Positions 1 to 9,223 of a DNA stretch of 64,000 nucleotides are shown piece after piece. The DNA lies in NCBI GenBank assembly GCA_963715055.1, contig CAVQRB010000002.1, positions 1 through 64,000 of the forward strand, given 5' to 3'. Source of the stretch: CAVQRB01 sp963715055. Lineage in GTDB: Bacteria; Pseudomonadota; Alphaproteobacteria; Rhodobacterales; Rhodobacteraceae. The notes below the pieces were generated by a model. The model had not been told where the DNA came from. It saw only the letters and a program-made list of their open reading frames with translations, and did no database searches. The position numbers and the translations under genes are program-made. Position 1 is the stretch's first letter. Every line of letters starts with the position of its first letter.

Positions 1-32
1 CCGAGTATTCAGTAAGCCGATGGCACCCTCAG

Positions 33-149
33 GACACCGCCAATTGCGTCGAAATGGGCTGCGATGGCATTGTCGTTTCCAACCACGGCGGGCGGCAAAT
101 TGCCTTCGGGCCGCCATCAATCGAAGCGTTGCTGATCCTCCCCCTTTGA
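33..149 (+). pseudogene. alpha-hydroxy-acid dehydrogenase fragment (3'-truncated)
   Basis: A 38-codon open stretch translates to a segment with the IVVSNHGGRQ motif. This motif is the FMN/substrate-binding signature of the L-lactate dehydrogenase / glycolate oxidase family, with the active-site His in SNHGG. The homology ends with a stop exactly where an IS3-like end begins, and the 5' part lies outside the window or is lost. It is a broken gene, not a functional CDS. A complete, different member of the same family lies at 30242-31408. The motif is read directly; the interruption by the IS is inference from the abrupt end. Confidence 0.6.
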
Positions 150-293
150 ATTGGGCCGCCCCTGTAGTCAGGAAACGGAGGATCACAGATGGGAATTAAA
201 CGACACAAGCCGGAAGAGATTGTCACTAAGTTGCGGCAGGTTGAGGTGCTTTGCGGCCAAGGAATGCCGCGCATTGATGCGATCAGGCAGGTG
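150..293 (+). mobile_element. IS3-family remnant (left end plus start of orfA)
   Basis: An ATG at 189, preceded by a GGAGG-like site, opens a protein beginning MGIKRHKPEEIV. This matches the helix-turn-helix N terminus of IS3-family (IS407-like) OrfA. Similarity stops after about 35 residues; the frame stays open to 491 but no longer resembles a transposase. The IS is therefore truncated, and neither OrfB with its DDE domain nor a right end is present nearby. The stretch from about 294 to 542 contains no gene I can recognise. Confidence 0.5.
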
Positions 294-542
294 CAGACAC
301 ACATGACAAGACCATCCCGCGCTCAAGAAGCAGATCCTCCACATTTCAGAGCGACAGCGGGAAGCAAACGAACAACCACTCCGCCAGACGGGCGATTTCG
401 CACCTTGTTCTGGATAAGCGAATTGAATCAGAATTGGTCATCCGACGTCGGCACGAAACCAACCTGCCCGGCTCAAGCCAGTTTCCTTTGACAGCGCCCT
501 ATTCCAAGTAGTCTGCCAACGATTGAAGTGCGACGGCCTTGG

Positions 543-941
543 CTATTTTTGCAAGTACAGCGCACGAATCACGTTGTAGCTGCCACTTGCGCCAGCGGCG
601 ATATAGACTTGGACGTCATTGTTGCTGGTTGCGGCGGACAATGCAGTCGCCAGCATGGCGTCCTTCTGGGAGTTTTCCATGATGTGCCACTTGTTTGTAA
701 AAGGTCCGCCGGGGCAGGTCAGTGCCACATAGTGGTTGCCCCATCCCGCGCCCGTCCTAGCGACCGAGCAGGTGTTCCAGCCGGTGGCTGCAGCGATGCC
801 AGCGTCACCGCTGACAGATCCATCCATCGCCATCAGGGAATCTGCGAGACCGGCATCCAAATCCTGCGAGAGCGCCCCTGTCGAAGCCGCCATAGACCAA
901 ACGAATGCCCCCAGCACTGCCGTTTTTCCAATCGAAAACAT
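543..941 (-). CDS. small secreted protein of unknown function
   Basis: The 132-residue product starts at the ATG that follows an AGGAGAA ribosome-binding site; a longer in-frame start upstream lacks one. Residues 1-24 form a signal peptide with an Ala-rich end (STGALS/QD). The mature part has two Cys residues (NTC and LTCPGG) and a C-terminal stretch of short beta-like segments (VQVYIA, YNVIRALYL). I do not recognise a named family with certainty. It lies 44 bases downstream of, and on the same strand as, a secreted subtilase pseudogene, so it may have been its substrate, inhibitor or companion; that is inference. Confidence 0.6.
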   Translation of the reverse strand: MFSIGKTAVLGAFVWSMAASTGALSQDLDAGLADSLMAMDGSVSGDAGIAAATGWNTCSVARTGAGWGNHYVALTCPGGPFTNKWHIMENSQKDAMLATALSAATSNNDVQVYIAAGASGSYNVIRALYLQK

Positions 942-985
942 GGGAACTTCTCCTGTTAAGTTGCGGTTGAAATGGTTTTGATAAT

Positions 986-2511
986 TCACGGTTTGAGCAG
1001 CAGCATCAGCCAAGGCATAGCATCAGCCGCCTGTATCGAAGGCTGCACAGCTGCGGTCGCCGCACCCGCGTCAACGATCCCTGCACCGCAGTTCGCTGTC
1101 GTGCATTGATTGCCGGTCACCGTCGGGAAAGGCTGTGCCGTAGCCTGCAAGGTGGTGGAGATGGTTGCAGGCGTGATCGACGGGTCCAGTTGGTAAAGCA
1201 GCGCCGCGATGCCCGCAACATGCGGCGTTGCCATACTGGTCCCTTGGTAGAAAGCATAATTGTCGGACACTGGCACGGTCGTTCCAGAATTCAGCGTCGA
1301 CAAGACCCCGTCGCTTGCATTGGAAAAGGTTTCACCGCCCGGGGCGGCAACTTCGACTGTGGAACCAAAGTTCGAATAATAGGACCGCGCACCGACACGG
1401 TTCGTCGCGGCGACCGTGATCACGCCATTGCAGTTGGCTGGCCGGAAGTTCGAAGCGGTTGGCATTCGAGTTACCAGCCGCAACCACCACCGTGCTGCCT
1501 GCAGCGACGATATCATCGATGGCGCTCTGATAGGATGGGCCGCAAGCCCCTGAACCACCAAGGCTGAGGTTGAGAACCCGTGCCGGGTTCGGATTATTGG
1601 GCACGCCGACAACGGATAGTCCGGCAGCCCAACGCATGCCATCCACAATGTCTGACAGGTTGCCACCGCACTTGCCCAATACCCGTACGGGCACCACCCT
1701 GGCGGCGCGCGCCGTTCCGGCAACACCAGTCGCATTATCCGTTACCGCAGCGACCGTTCCCGCAACATGTGTGCCGTGCCAGCTACTGTTGCGAGGCGAT
1801 ATTGGGCACCAGTTGTCGGAGGCGGAAATCCAGTCGCCCGGGTCACTGGCATCGGCGTCTCGCGCATTGCCATCATTGCCGATCAGGGTATTGGAGATGA
1901 AATCAAACCCAGGCAGCAGGTTGGCCGCCAAATCGACATGCGGGCGATAACCGGTATCGATCACGGCAACGATGACACCCAAACCTTCGGCCAGCGCCCA
2001 GCCGCCTTCTATATTCACGCCCGTTCCAGGCGTGCTATAGTGCCATTGTTGAGCGTATTGCGGATCGTTCACCGCTTGCTGGATTTGCATCAGAACGTCA
2101 GGTTCGGCATATTCGACCGCCGGGTCGGCTGCGATCCGATCGGCAATTTCCTGAAGCGCGCCCTGAGCGGCCACGCTTTCCTGCCCGACAAGATTCGTGA
2201 CAGAGACAACCTGCGCATTGTCCGACATAAGGCGGACATGTACGAGGTCGGCGTCAGCGATCTGCGAGAGCTTCTGTGCCGATTCCAGCGCTTGGGTCAA
2301 GTTCTGAGCACCCTCTTCGCCCGGGTCGCGGTACTTAATGATTATCTGTGGTGCCACTTCCAGAACTTCTGCGGGCGTCACTTCCGGAGGTTCGTCCGTC
2401 GGTGCTCAACGGTGTCGGCTCCAAGGCTGCAGCGGGACTTGAAAAATTGGCGAGGCCGATCATGGACCCAATGTACAGATAGCTTAAAAGGCGGGGTAAT
2501 GAATGGCTCAT
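986..2511 (-). pseudogene. secreted subtilisin-like serine protease (S8), two frameshifts
   Basis: This is an S8 peptidase read in three pieces. The start at 2511 follows GGAGGAG and opens a signal peptide ending SSPAAALEP. The next frame carries the inhibitor-I9-like prodomain (residues IIIKYRDP to YAEPD), the Asp motif VIDTG, the His motif HGTHVAGTVAA and the Asn motif VVAAGN. The last frame carries GTSMATPHVAG with the nucleophile Ser. One extra base near 2397-2398 and one near 1457-1458 break the reading frame; removing each restores the normal family sequence. All catalytic residues survive, so this is either a recent pseudogene or two sequence errors. It lies just upstream of the small secreted gene at 543-941. 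Confidence 0.8.
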
Positions 2512-2740
2512 ATGCTCCTCCGAAAGAGGTCTGAGAGATAATGATTTTTCGAATTTGCTGCCTGTCAAAGGCAGAATTAACGTTCGATATTCGCGTCGCG
2601 ACATCAACCAATGGTAGAAGTATAACGCAAAATGCCACTTGGGTCAATTTCCGAATTGCCTGAGATTTGACCAAGGTGACGCCAAACGGTGGTGTCAGAC
2701 GGATTCGAACCCGTCTCTGCAAGGACAATGAAGCTGCCCC

Positions 2741-4099
2741 TTATGCCGCGCCGAGGGCGCGCCACTCTGCGAGAGCGGCGGCTCGGTTCAGCTGGAAATT
2801 GTCTCTGCTGTAGAGCGCTCGCTCCAGGTTAAAATGATTGCAGACGGAGGCATGAACGGCGGCGAATTTCTGCAAACTTCGCATGCTGCGGAACCGCTGC
2901 ATGGCCCGTTCTCGTCGTCGAAACGGCAGGTGTGAATTCTCAACTCTGTTATTTTTCCAGCGGCCAGTTTCCTGCCTCTCAGCGTTGCCCATCTCCTTCA
3001 TTGCCGCCCCGTACGACCGAAGCTTGTCGGTCACCAGAATATGGGGGCGGCAATGCCGCTTCATTGATTTCTTGAGGAATTTCAGGGCTGATTTGCGATC
3101 TCGGCGCTTGGTCACATAGCTTTCCAGCGACCTCCCCCTCGTGATCCACAGCCCGCCAAAGATAGTGCGTCATTCCGTTGATCTTCACAAACAGGCGAGT
3201 GGCGCGGGGGACTTGCACCCCCGCGCTCTCTCAGAACCGGACGTGATACTCTCGCATCATCCGGCTCCCATTGTTCAGCCACACCCATATGGCTTTGCCC
3301 TATCCACGAGGATCCTCCCGTCGCCGGTTGTCCCCGCTCCAGAGCTGAACAACGCAACCCCTTCGCTCCAGCCCCATTACAGGACCTTCATCACTACTAC
3401 GAGTTGCTCCGCCCCTGTGCCACGCATCGGTAATCTCACCCTCACAGGGTCCGCCTGCTTGGGTTTCTCCCTTGTCATCGTGGCGACAGGTTCCCGCGTT
3501 CCACACGAAAGCCTGATCCAGAGTCACGCCGCCTTCATGCCGGATGCCATCTGGGCAGAAGTCAGGGCGCCCCCCAGACTCGTCCCGGGTTAACGAGTTC
3601 CCCCCGGTTTCGACATCATCTTGCACTTTTCGACACGTCATCAGCGGTTCGCTTGCGCTCGTCTCTCCAGACCGTACCTGACGGGCTCGAAGCCCGCCTT
3701 TTCTGCAACGCTCACCACCACGGCTCTTTACCGTCGCAGCTTGCAGTGGTTTGAAACCTGCCCCTGACGGCCGGCTTCGAGGGGCCCTCCCTCATCTTTC
3801 GTGCAGCTCGGCACCCGCTTCATATGCAGGAACCTCGCGGCACACTCTCGTCCAGATGCCAGCGCCACTTGCTCGATTTCATGTCAGCAATACGCCGTTT
3901 TCGTATCTCCGCCGCGAACATCGGGCCGAACCGATGCCACCAGTATCTCACCGTTTCGTGGCTGATATCGATGCCGCGCTCATGCAGCAAGATCTTCGAC
4001 ATTCCGGAGCGAAAGCGGAAATCTGACGTACAGCATCACTGCGAGGCGGATAATCTCGGGACTGCTGTGAAAGTACTTGAAAGGGTCTGTTTTCGTCAT
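2741..4099 (-). pseudogene. IS6-family transposase, frameshifted and intron-split
   Basis: The N-terminal part (MTKTDPFKYFHSSPE, then the zinc-finger-like and HTH region RYWWHRFGP) is separated from the DDE-domain half (FVKINGMTHYLWRAVDHEGEV, then HILVTDKLRSYGAAMKE and RWKNNRVENSH). The group II intron lies between the halves. Independently of the intron, the coding parts have one extra base near 3989-3990 and one near 3128, so even perfect splicing would not give an intact transposase. DDE residues are visible in LDE, TDKLRSY and NNRVENS. The element is a dead copy; transposition would need an intact relative elsewhere in the genome. Confidence 0.8.
3199..3845 (-). mobile_element. ORF-less group II intron
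   Basis: On the minus strand the segment begins GTGTGCC, fitting the GUGYG 5' consensus. It ends with a 34-nt domain V at 3234-3267 (starts GAGCCGGATG, ends CGTCCGGTTC) followed by a GC-rich domain VI hairpin and a terminal AC near 3199. The upstream part contains the GGCGGAGCAACTCGTAGTAG and AATGGGGCTGGAGCGAAGG-type runs that normally precede the intron-encoded reverse transcriptase. After a few codons reading MGLERRGC the frame stops and domain V follows about 110 bases later, so the maturase has been lost. The ends are uncertain by roughly ten bases. Splicing would need a maturase in trans. Confidence 0.75.
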
Positions 4100-4186
4100 G
4101 AGCAAATGCTACGAAACCACCCTGCCCGCCTCAACCCAAATCCTTCTGACAAGACTTTAAGATCATCTACGCTCGCCTGATCGAGG

Positions 4187-5323
4187 CTACGCGATCTCGA
4201 CATCACTCCATTCCCAACGCGCCTTTTTCAAGAGCGGATCAGTTTCGGCGGGCATTCCGGTCGCCGGCTGGCCAATCGACGGGCAGGCTTTGAGAATAGG
4301 AAAAGCTTTCAGCGCGAGGCGCTTGCCAGCCTCGCTGTCCGATGGGTAGTGGACACCAAGCACTTCACGGTTGCGAGCAATGCGCGCGGCCATGTCGAAG
4401 AGGGCATTGCGTTTCTTACTAGCCACGCCGACGACATCCGGATGTGTGACTTCCATCAACGGTAAATTGCCCTGCGTTTGCATCGCTGCGTTCAGACAGT
4501 GCGCAAGTAGCCAAGCCTCGGTTGCGTGGGCACTGGGATAAGCTGCGTGCTGCGGGACATCGACAGGTGGCACCAGACCGGGATGCAGCTGCGACGGGCG
4601 CGGGCGGTCGAACTTGGCCTTGAAATGGAAGGCGAGGAACTGCGCGACGGTCACGGCGATGTGCGCCAGGCAATATGTGTTCGGGTGCGAAAGGTAGGTG
4701 AAGGGTGCGATTCCCTGAAAGTAGCCTATCATCGTGTTGCGCTGTTGCAGCGCCTCTCCGATTACTCCGGGTCGATACTCGACGAGGCCGATCAATTCAA
4801 TCAGCTCCTCGGGTTGAACAAAACTTACCGCCTTCAAGCCCAGCTCTGCAGGAAAGTCCGTGTTGTCGCTGGTATTTGTGCCTGTTCGGGCCGGCACAGG
4901 AAGATCCAGCGTCATCCAAGCGGGGATCTGGATGGGGCCGGGCTGACCAGACGGAAGCGAAGCGAATTCCGGAAGGAATGCGACAGCCCTGTTCGCGGGC
5001 GACCAGTTCTTGAACTTGGCCTTGTTGAAACTCTGGTAGATCGCGTGAAGGCGCACCGGATCGCCAAAATTGTCTTGTGCTTCGGGGTTAACGGGCGGCC
5101 ATGCATTGCCCGGCCACCAGCGATCCTCGATCGGAGTCCCGGCCCCATCCGCCTCGCCGTCATAATTGACGTGCGGTGAGAGTCCGATGCCGAGGTAAGC
5201 AGGACTGCCACCGTATCCGGCGCTGTCGCGCGCGTCTCGAGCATCGCGCGCATCCCTAGCGTCGCGCGCGTCTCGGGCGTCGCGCGCGTCGAGACTTGCA
5301 ATCGGTCCGTTTGATGGTGTCAT
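4187..5323 (-). CDS. PAP2 / vanadium-haloperoxidase-like phosphatase with ARD-repeat N terminus
   Basis: The 378-residue protein carries the three motifs of the vanadium haloperoxidase / type-2 phosphatidic acid phosphatase superfamily: K-x6-RP in KAKFDRPRP, PSAH in YPSAHATE, and R-x5-H-x3-D in REVLGVHYPSD. These residues bind vanadate or phosphate, and the last His is the nucleophile in the phosphatases. Residues 12-33 are a run of seven Ala-Arg-Asp triplets encoded by varied synonymous codons. No clear signal peptide or membrane helices are visible, which favours a soluble haloperoxidase-like enzyme over a lipid phosphatase; the substrate is unknown. It lies downstream of the cyclase gene on the same strand, inside the IS6-bounded cargo. 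Confidence 0.75.
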   Translation of the reverse strand: MTPSNGPIASLDARDARDARDARDARDARDARDSAGYGGSPAYLGIGLSPHVNYDGEADGAGTPIEDRWWPGNAWPPVNPEAQDNFGDPVRLHAIYQSFNKAKFKNWSPANRAVAFLPEFASLPSGQPGPIQIPAWMTLDLPVPARTGTNTSDNTDFPAELGLKAVSFVQPEELIELIGLVEYRPGVIGEALQQRNTMIGYFQGIAPFTYLSHPNTYCLAHIAVTVAQFLAFHFKAKFDRPRPSQLHPGLVPPVDVPQHAAYPSAHATEAWLLAHCLNAAMQTQGNLPLMEVTHPDVVGVASKKRNALFDMAARIARNREVLGVHYPSDSEAGKRLALKAFPILKACPSIGQPATGMPAETDPLLKKARWEWSDVEIA

Positions 5324-5373
5324 GACTGTGTCCTTTCACTAAAGTAAATGTTATAAAATAAGATGTTGCTCCG

Positions 5374-7165
5374 TTACTCTGGTAATCCGGCCTGCCGCAA
5401 ACGTGTGAAAAACAACTCGGCTTTCGTTGGATCACTGTAGAGCCGATGAGACTTGCGAAACCTTGACAATGAAAACCTCGGCTCAAGGACCAGAAGGCGC
5501 TCGGCCGCCGCGTGAGCGGCATCGTGTTGACCCAAGGCTTCATGTGCGACCATTAGGGTGCGCAAGCCAGACGTGTAGCGCGGATTCTCGGCCAGCCCCA
5601 TGGACAGCCACTTGACGGCACTGTCGTATTGTTCAGCGTCATAGTGCACAATGCCCAAGAAAACATAGAACTGGAAAAGGTGCGGGTCGAAAGGTGACAG
5701 GCGAAGCGCCCGTTCCGCCGATTTGATGGCCTCGTCGACGCGGCCGATACTGGAGAGGGTGACGCTGGACAGAAGCCAAGCTGTCGAACTGTTAGGGTCA
5801 GCCCGCCGGGCCCGGTCGAAATAAGAAATCGCCGTTTCAAAATCTCCGAACAAGTATGCTTGGATGTGACCGAACGTCGCCAGCGCACGGGCGTTCGCTT
5901 CGTCGATGCGGATGGCTTGTTGAGCGAAGGTCGCTGCCTGTTGCGAGTCCGCTGCGGGATCGTCGGACCAACCCTGGCCTACGTTGAGACCGTGCCAGCG
6001 CGCAGCCCATGCGAAGGGCGGCGAAAACGTCGGATCGCCGTCCATGGCGCTTTGCAGGTGATCGCGCGCTTCACGGAACGCATCGACCTCCAGGTTTCCA
6101 ATCAAGTCGAGCGCGCGCAGGTAGCTGTCGTAGGCGGTAAAGGATGCCGGTGCAATTCGCGTGGAGCGTCTTCGTTCGGCTGCGCGCAGGCCAGGCAGCA
6201 AGTGCAACAGCGTCGCCTCGACGATTTCGTCCTGCACATCGAAAATATCGGCTTCGGAAAAGTCGCGGCTGAAGCTTGCGACAACTTGACCGTCCTGAGT
6301 GTCCAACAGTTCTGCCGAAAGCCGGCATCTTCGACCGGCGTGGCGTACGATACCGGTCACCACGTAGCGCACGCCTAATACCGCGGCCAGAGTGTCTGGA
6401 TCTGCGGGCTGGTTCGCAAAAGCCAGGGTCGAAGAACGAGAGATCACGGTCAGATCGTTCATGCGGGAAAGGCGCGATATGATATCCTCTACGATACCGG
6501 TGGCGAAATACCGGTCGGAGTTCTGAACCCTCGGAACTGGAAAAAGGTATCACGGCAATCGACGGCAGGCTCGCTCTTCCTGGCAGGACTGCGTTCCCCA
6601 ATCGTCCATCCGTGGCGAGTTCGAACGCTGTGACCGGCTTCCTCATCTTTCGCAAGGTCAGCGCGCCCAGCGGACGCGTCCGGAACTCGGGGTTATCGGC
6701 GATCTCCTGGAGCACGGAGCCGGTCAGGATGGCGCCGCCCGCGGGGGCGTGTTCCTGGAGCCGGGCGGCAATGTTGACGCCGTCGCCCATGAGGTCGCTT
6801 CCGTCGCGCAGAACATCGCAGTAGTTCAGTGCCGCACGCAGCATCAGGCCATGGCGGCGGAGACGCGATTCCTTTTGGACATCGCGTACCCACCGTACCG
6901 CGTCGGCGGGCCGATCAAAGGTGACGAGAACCCCATCACCTGTGGATTTCACCAGCACACCGCCATGTTTTTCAAGCAACGGAAGTACGATTTCCGACCG
7001 CAACGAAATCCACCGCTGGTAGGTCCCTTTTTCGTCCACTTGCATCATTTGCGAAAAGCCGACAACGTCCAGGAAACCGACGCAGGTCTGGTTACTGGTG
7101 CCGAGCGTGATTGCTTCGGTCGCGGGTTGCGTGCTGGTCGGCATTTCATTCGCCGACAAGGCCAT
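5374..7165 (-). pseudogene. class III nucleotidyl cyclase with TPR repeats, one frameshift
   Basis: The first frame has a class III cyclase catalytic domain: GFLDVVGFSQMM with the first metal-binding Asp, KSTGDGVLVTF with the second, and DGVNIAARL of the dimer interface. A TolB-like linker (SIAVIPF) follows. The second frame continues with RYFATGIVEDII and then at least four TPR-like repeats rich in alanine and leucine. One extra base in the C run at 6528-6530 separates them; removing it restores the usual cyclase-TolB-TPR architecture. The start is uncertain (7165 or 7144). It is divergent from the subtilase gene at 7398. If the indel is real, a truncated cyclase without the TPR sensor would be made. 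Confidence 0.75.
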
Positions 7166-7397
7166 AGACGCCGCTGGTGGCCCATGAGAAACTTGCCGCC
7201 GGGCATGGGAGGGGTCGTCAGGTCGCTGGAAATACAGTCGGCGGTGAAACACAATCCCCCCTTTTCTCGTGCATTATGCGTTGATTCTCGTTAAATTCAA
7301 ATCGTCCTGTAAAAGTGACACTCTGCCGAACGAATTGGCGCGAGAATGGCCAGGTAGCTGGCCGGCACACACGATCCACAACGTCGAAGGCAAAGCT

Positions 7398-8774
7398 ATG
7401 TCCGTCAAACTGTTCCTGTTCGAAAAAAACAGAACCACGTTGAAAGAAGCGCTCGAGCGACTAGGAGACGAATCACTGGAACTCGAAAACCTGATCAAAC
7501 AATACGCCCCGGAGAACTTTGATCCGGGCGTCGGCCGGGAATTCAACAATCCGTGGAGCCTGGATTCCTTGGATGGCGGAGACACGTCCGACCTTGCGTC
7601 CGAAGAAGACTTGGGCTTCGGAGTTCCACTTGTCCTGCCGGATCGCGCCACCGCGCGGGCATTGCTCGCGACCTTGTCAGGCGTCACATCTTCCGAAGGG
7701 GAACGGATTATCTGCAGTGAGTTGACGCCAATGGCCGCCGAATTGGCGCCTCAGGGGCAGCATTGGTGCCCGGGAGGCGGCGCGGGTTACGCATTTGGTA
7801 CACGAGCTGCGGCAAGACGCCTGATCGGGGCCGAGAGCTTGGACGCGCAAGGCATGCGTGGCAAAGGAGTGAACATTCTTGTCGTCGATCAGGGCTTGAA
7901 CCAAGACTATCTCGCTCAGTTGGGCGGCGTCTTCGGTGGTGGGGTCAGTTGGGAGGTGGACGGCAAGCTGAAATTGCCCGGCAAGGAGAAGGGCGCTTAC
8001 CTTCCGGTGCAGCGGCGGCACGGGGCGATGATGCTGAGGTCCATCATCGATCTGGCGCCTGAGGCGCTTATCTTCGACTTCCCGCTTATCCCTCGGCGCA
8101 TAACCGGATCGGACTTCTTCGGGCTGAACGCCGTCTTTGCCTTTTGGACCATTCGGTTGCTTACCAAACTCTTGGAAGGTCCCTGGGTGATTTTGAACGC
8201 TTGGGGGCTGGTCGATCGCTTTGCCGAAACCTTGCGGGGCGACTACAGCAACAACCGAGGCCACTGGTTGAATGTTCTGGTGGCGAGCATCGGCGAAGAA
8301 CAAGACGTCATCTTTGCAGCGGGAAACAACGGACAATTTTGTGGAGACCCGCGTGCTACGGGCTATGATCGCGGGCCGGGGCGAAGTATCTTCGGCGCGA
8401 ACGGCCTGCCCGAAGTGTACAGCGCGGGCGCCGTGCGCACCGACGGGAGCTGGGTCGGTGCCGCGTCACAAGGGCCGGGTCCGAAGGGGTTTTCGCAGTC
8501 GCTCGTAACCAAGCCTGACCTCGCGATCCCAAGTTGGTTCAATGAGGACCAGGACCCGTCGCTGCGCAACGGCGGCACTTCGTCGGCAGCTGCCATGTTG
8601 GCAGGCGCAGTTGCAGCGCTTAGGTCTGAAACCAGTATCGCCGGCAGATCACCTGCCGAACTTCGCGATGTCCTGCGCAACAGCGTGCGACCCACAAACG
8701 GCCCCGGCTGGAGCAAGAGGACCGGAGCCGGAATCCTGAACGTGAGGCATGCCATCCCGATGCTCGTAGGATAG
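7398..8774 (+). CDS. subtilisin-like serine protease without signal peptide
   Basis: The 458-residue S8-family protein has its catalytic Asp in NILVVDQGLN, His in RRHGAMMLRSII, oxyanion Asn in FAAGNNG and Ser in NGGTSSAAAMLAG. The first 150 residues are an acidic, helical extension with no signal peptide or membrane segment, so the protein is probably cytoplasmic. This contrasts with the secreted subtilase at 986-2511. The start at 7398 was chosen because GAAGG precedes it and upstream codons read as non-protein-like. The gene is transcribed divergently from the cyclase-TPR gene across about 230 bases. A role in regulated internal proteolysis is inference. Confidence 0.75.
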   Translation: MSVKLFLFEKNRTTLKEALERLGDESLELENLIKQYAPENFDPGVGREFNNPWSLDSLDGGDTSDLASEEDLGFGVPLVLPDRATARALLATLSGVTSSEGERIICSELTPMAAELAPQGQHWCPGGGAGYAFGTRAAARRLIGAESLDAQGMRGKGVNILVVDQGLNQDYLAQLGGVFGGGVSWEVDGKLKLPGKEKGAYLPVQRRHGAMMLRSIIDLAPEALIFDFPLIPRRITGSDFFGLNAVFAFWTIRLLTKLLEGPWVILNAWGLVDRFAETLRGDYSNNRGHWLNVLVASIGEEQDVIFAAGNNGQFCGDPRATGYDRGPGRSIFGANGLPEVYSAGAVRTDGSWVGAASQGPGPKGFSQSLVTKPDLAIPSWFNEDQDPSLRNGGTSSAAAMLAGAVAALRSETSIAGRSPAELRDVLRNSVRPTNGPGWSKRTGAGILNVRHAIPMLVG

Positions 8775-8835
8775 CCGCCAGAATGGTGATGTCATGTATG
8801 GACGGCCCCTTTTTTGCAGGGGTAGATTTAGGTGC

Positions 8836-9139
8836 TGCCAGACGAATTCGAACCGGTGTCTGAATGGACAGTGAGGCTGCCCCTTATTCCGCGGCGAGAC
8901 CGCGCCATTCAGCAAGAGCAGCGGCACGTTTGAGTTGAAAATTGGATCGTGAGTGAAGGCGATGCCGCGCTCATGCAAAAGATCTTCGACTTTCCTCAGC
9001 GAAAGCGGAAATCTGACGTACAGCATCACTGCGAGGCAGATAATCCCGGGGCTGCTGTGAAAGTACTTGAAAGGGTCTGTTTTCGTCATGAGCAAAGGCT
9101 ACGAAACCACCCTGCCCACCTCAAGTCAAATCCTTCTGA
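8836..9139 (-). mobile_element. IS6-family deletion derivative
   Basis: This has the same ends as the element at 2694-4150 (GCCAGACGAATTCG on the left, ATCAGAAGGATTTG on the right read on the minus strand) but is only about 0.3 kb. On the minus strand a start at 9089 opens MTKTDPFKYFHSSPG and runs to LLHERGI. It then jumps near 8955 to the last codons of the transposase (NFQLKRAAALAEW), which end at 8884. The DDE domain is deleted. Both copies point the same way and flank 4.7 kb of non-transposon genes, the arrangement IS6 elements use to form pseudo-composite transposons. Confidence 0.7.
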
Positions 9140-9223
9140 TGGTGTGGACGGCTCCACCCGAACGGCATCGCAATGTGCCATGCTGGTGCTGTTTGCAACC
9201 AACAGAGAGAAGGAGCCATCCAC

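Larger units (their letters stand above)
2694..4150 (-). mobile_element. IS6-family insertion sequence, split by a group II intron
   Basis: The element is bounded by imperfect inverted ends: GTCAGACGGATTCG on the left, and GTCAGAAGGATTTG on the right when read on the minus strand. It carries an IS6/IS26-type transposase on the minus strand, interrupted at about 3199-3845 by a group II intron. The left end also forms a small hairpin (GACGG and CCGTC around TTCGAAT) that superficially resembles a tRNA T-arm. A shorter relative of the same element, in the same orientation, lies at 8836-9139. I could not identify a convincing target duplication. Confidence 0.75.

Noticed and set aside
2694..2720. 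tRNA-like T-arm (TTCGAAT in a small stem) on the minus strand
   Set aside because: The loop is eight bases rather than seven, no other tRNA arms are present, and the same sequence recurs at the end of the second IS6 copy, so it is the IS terminus.
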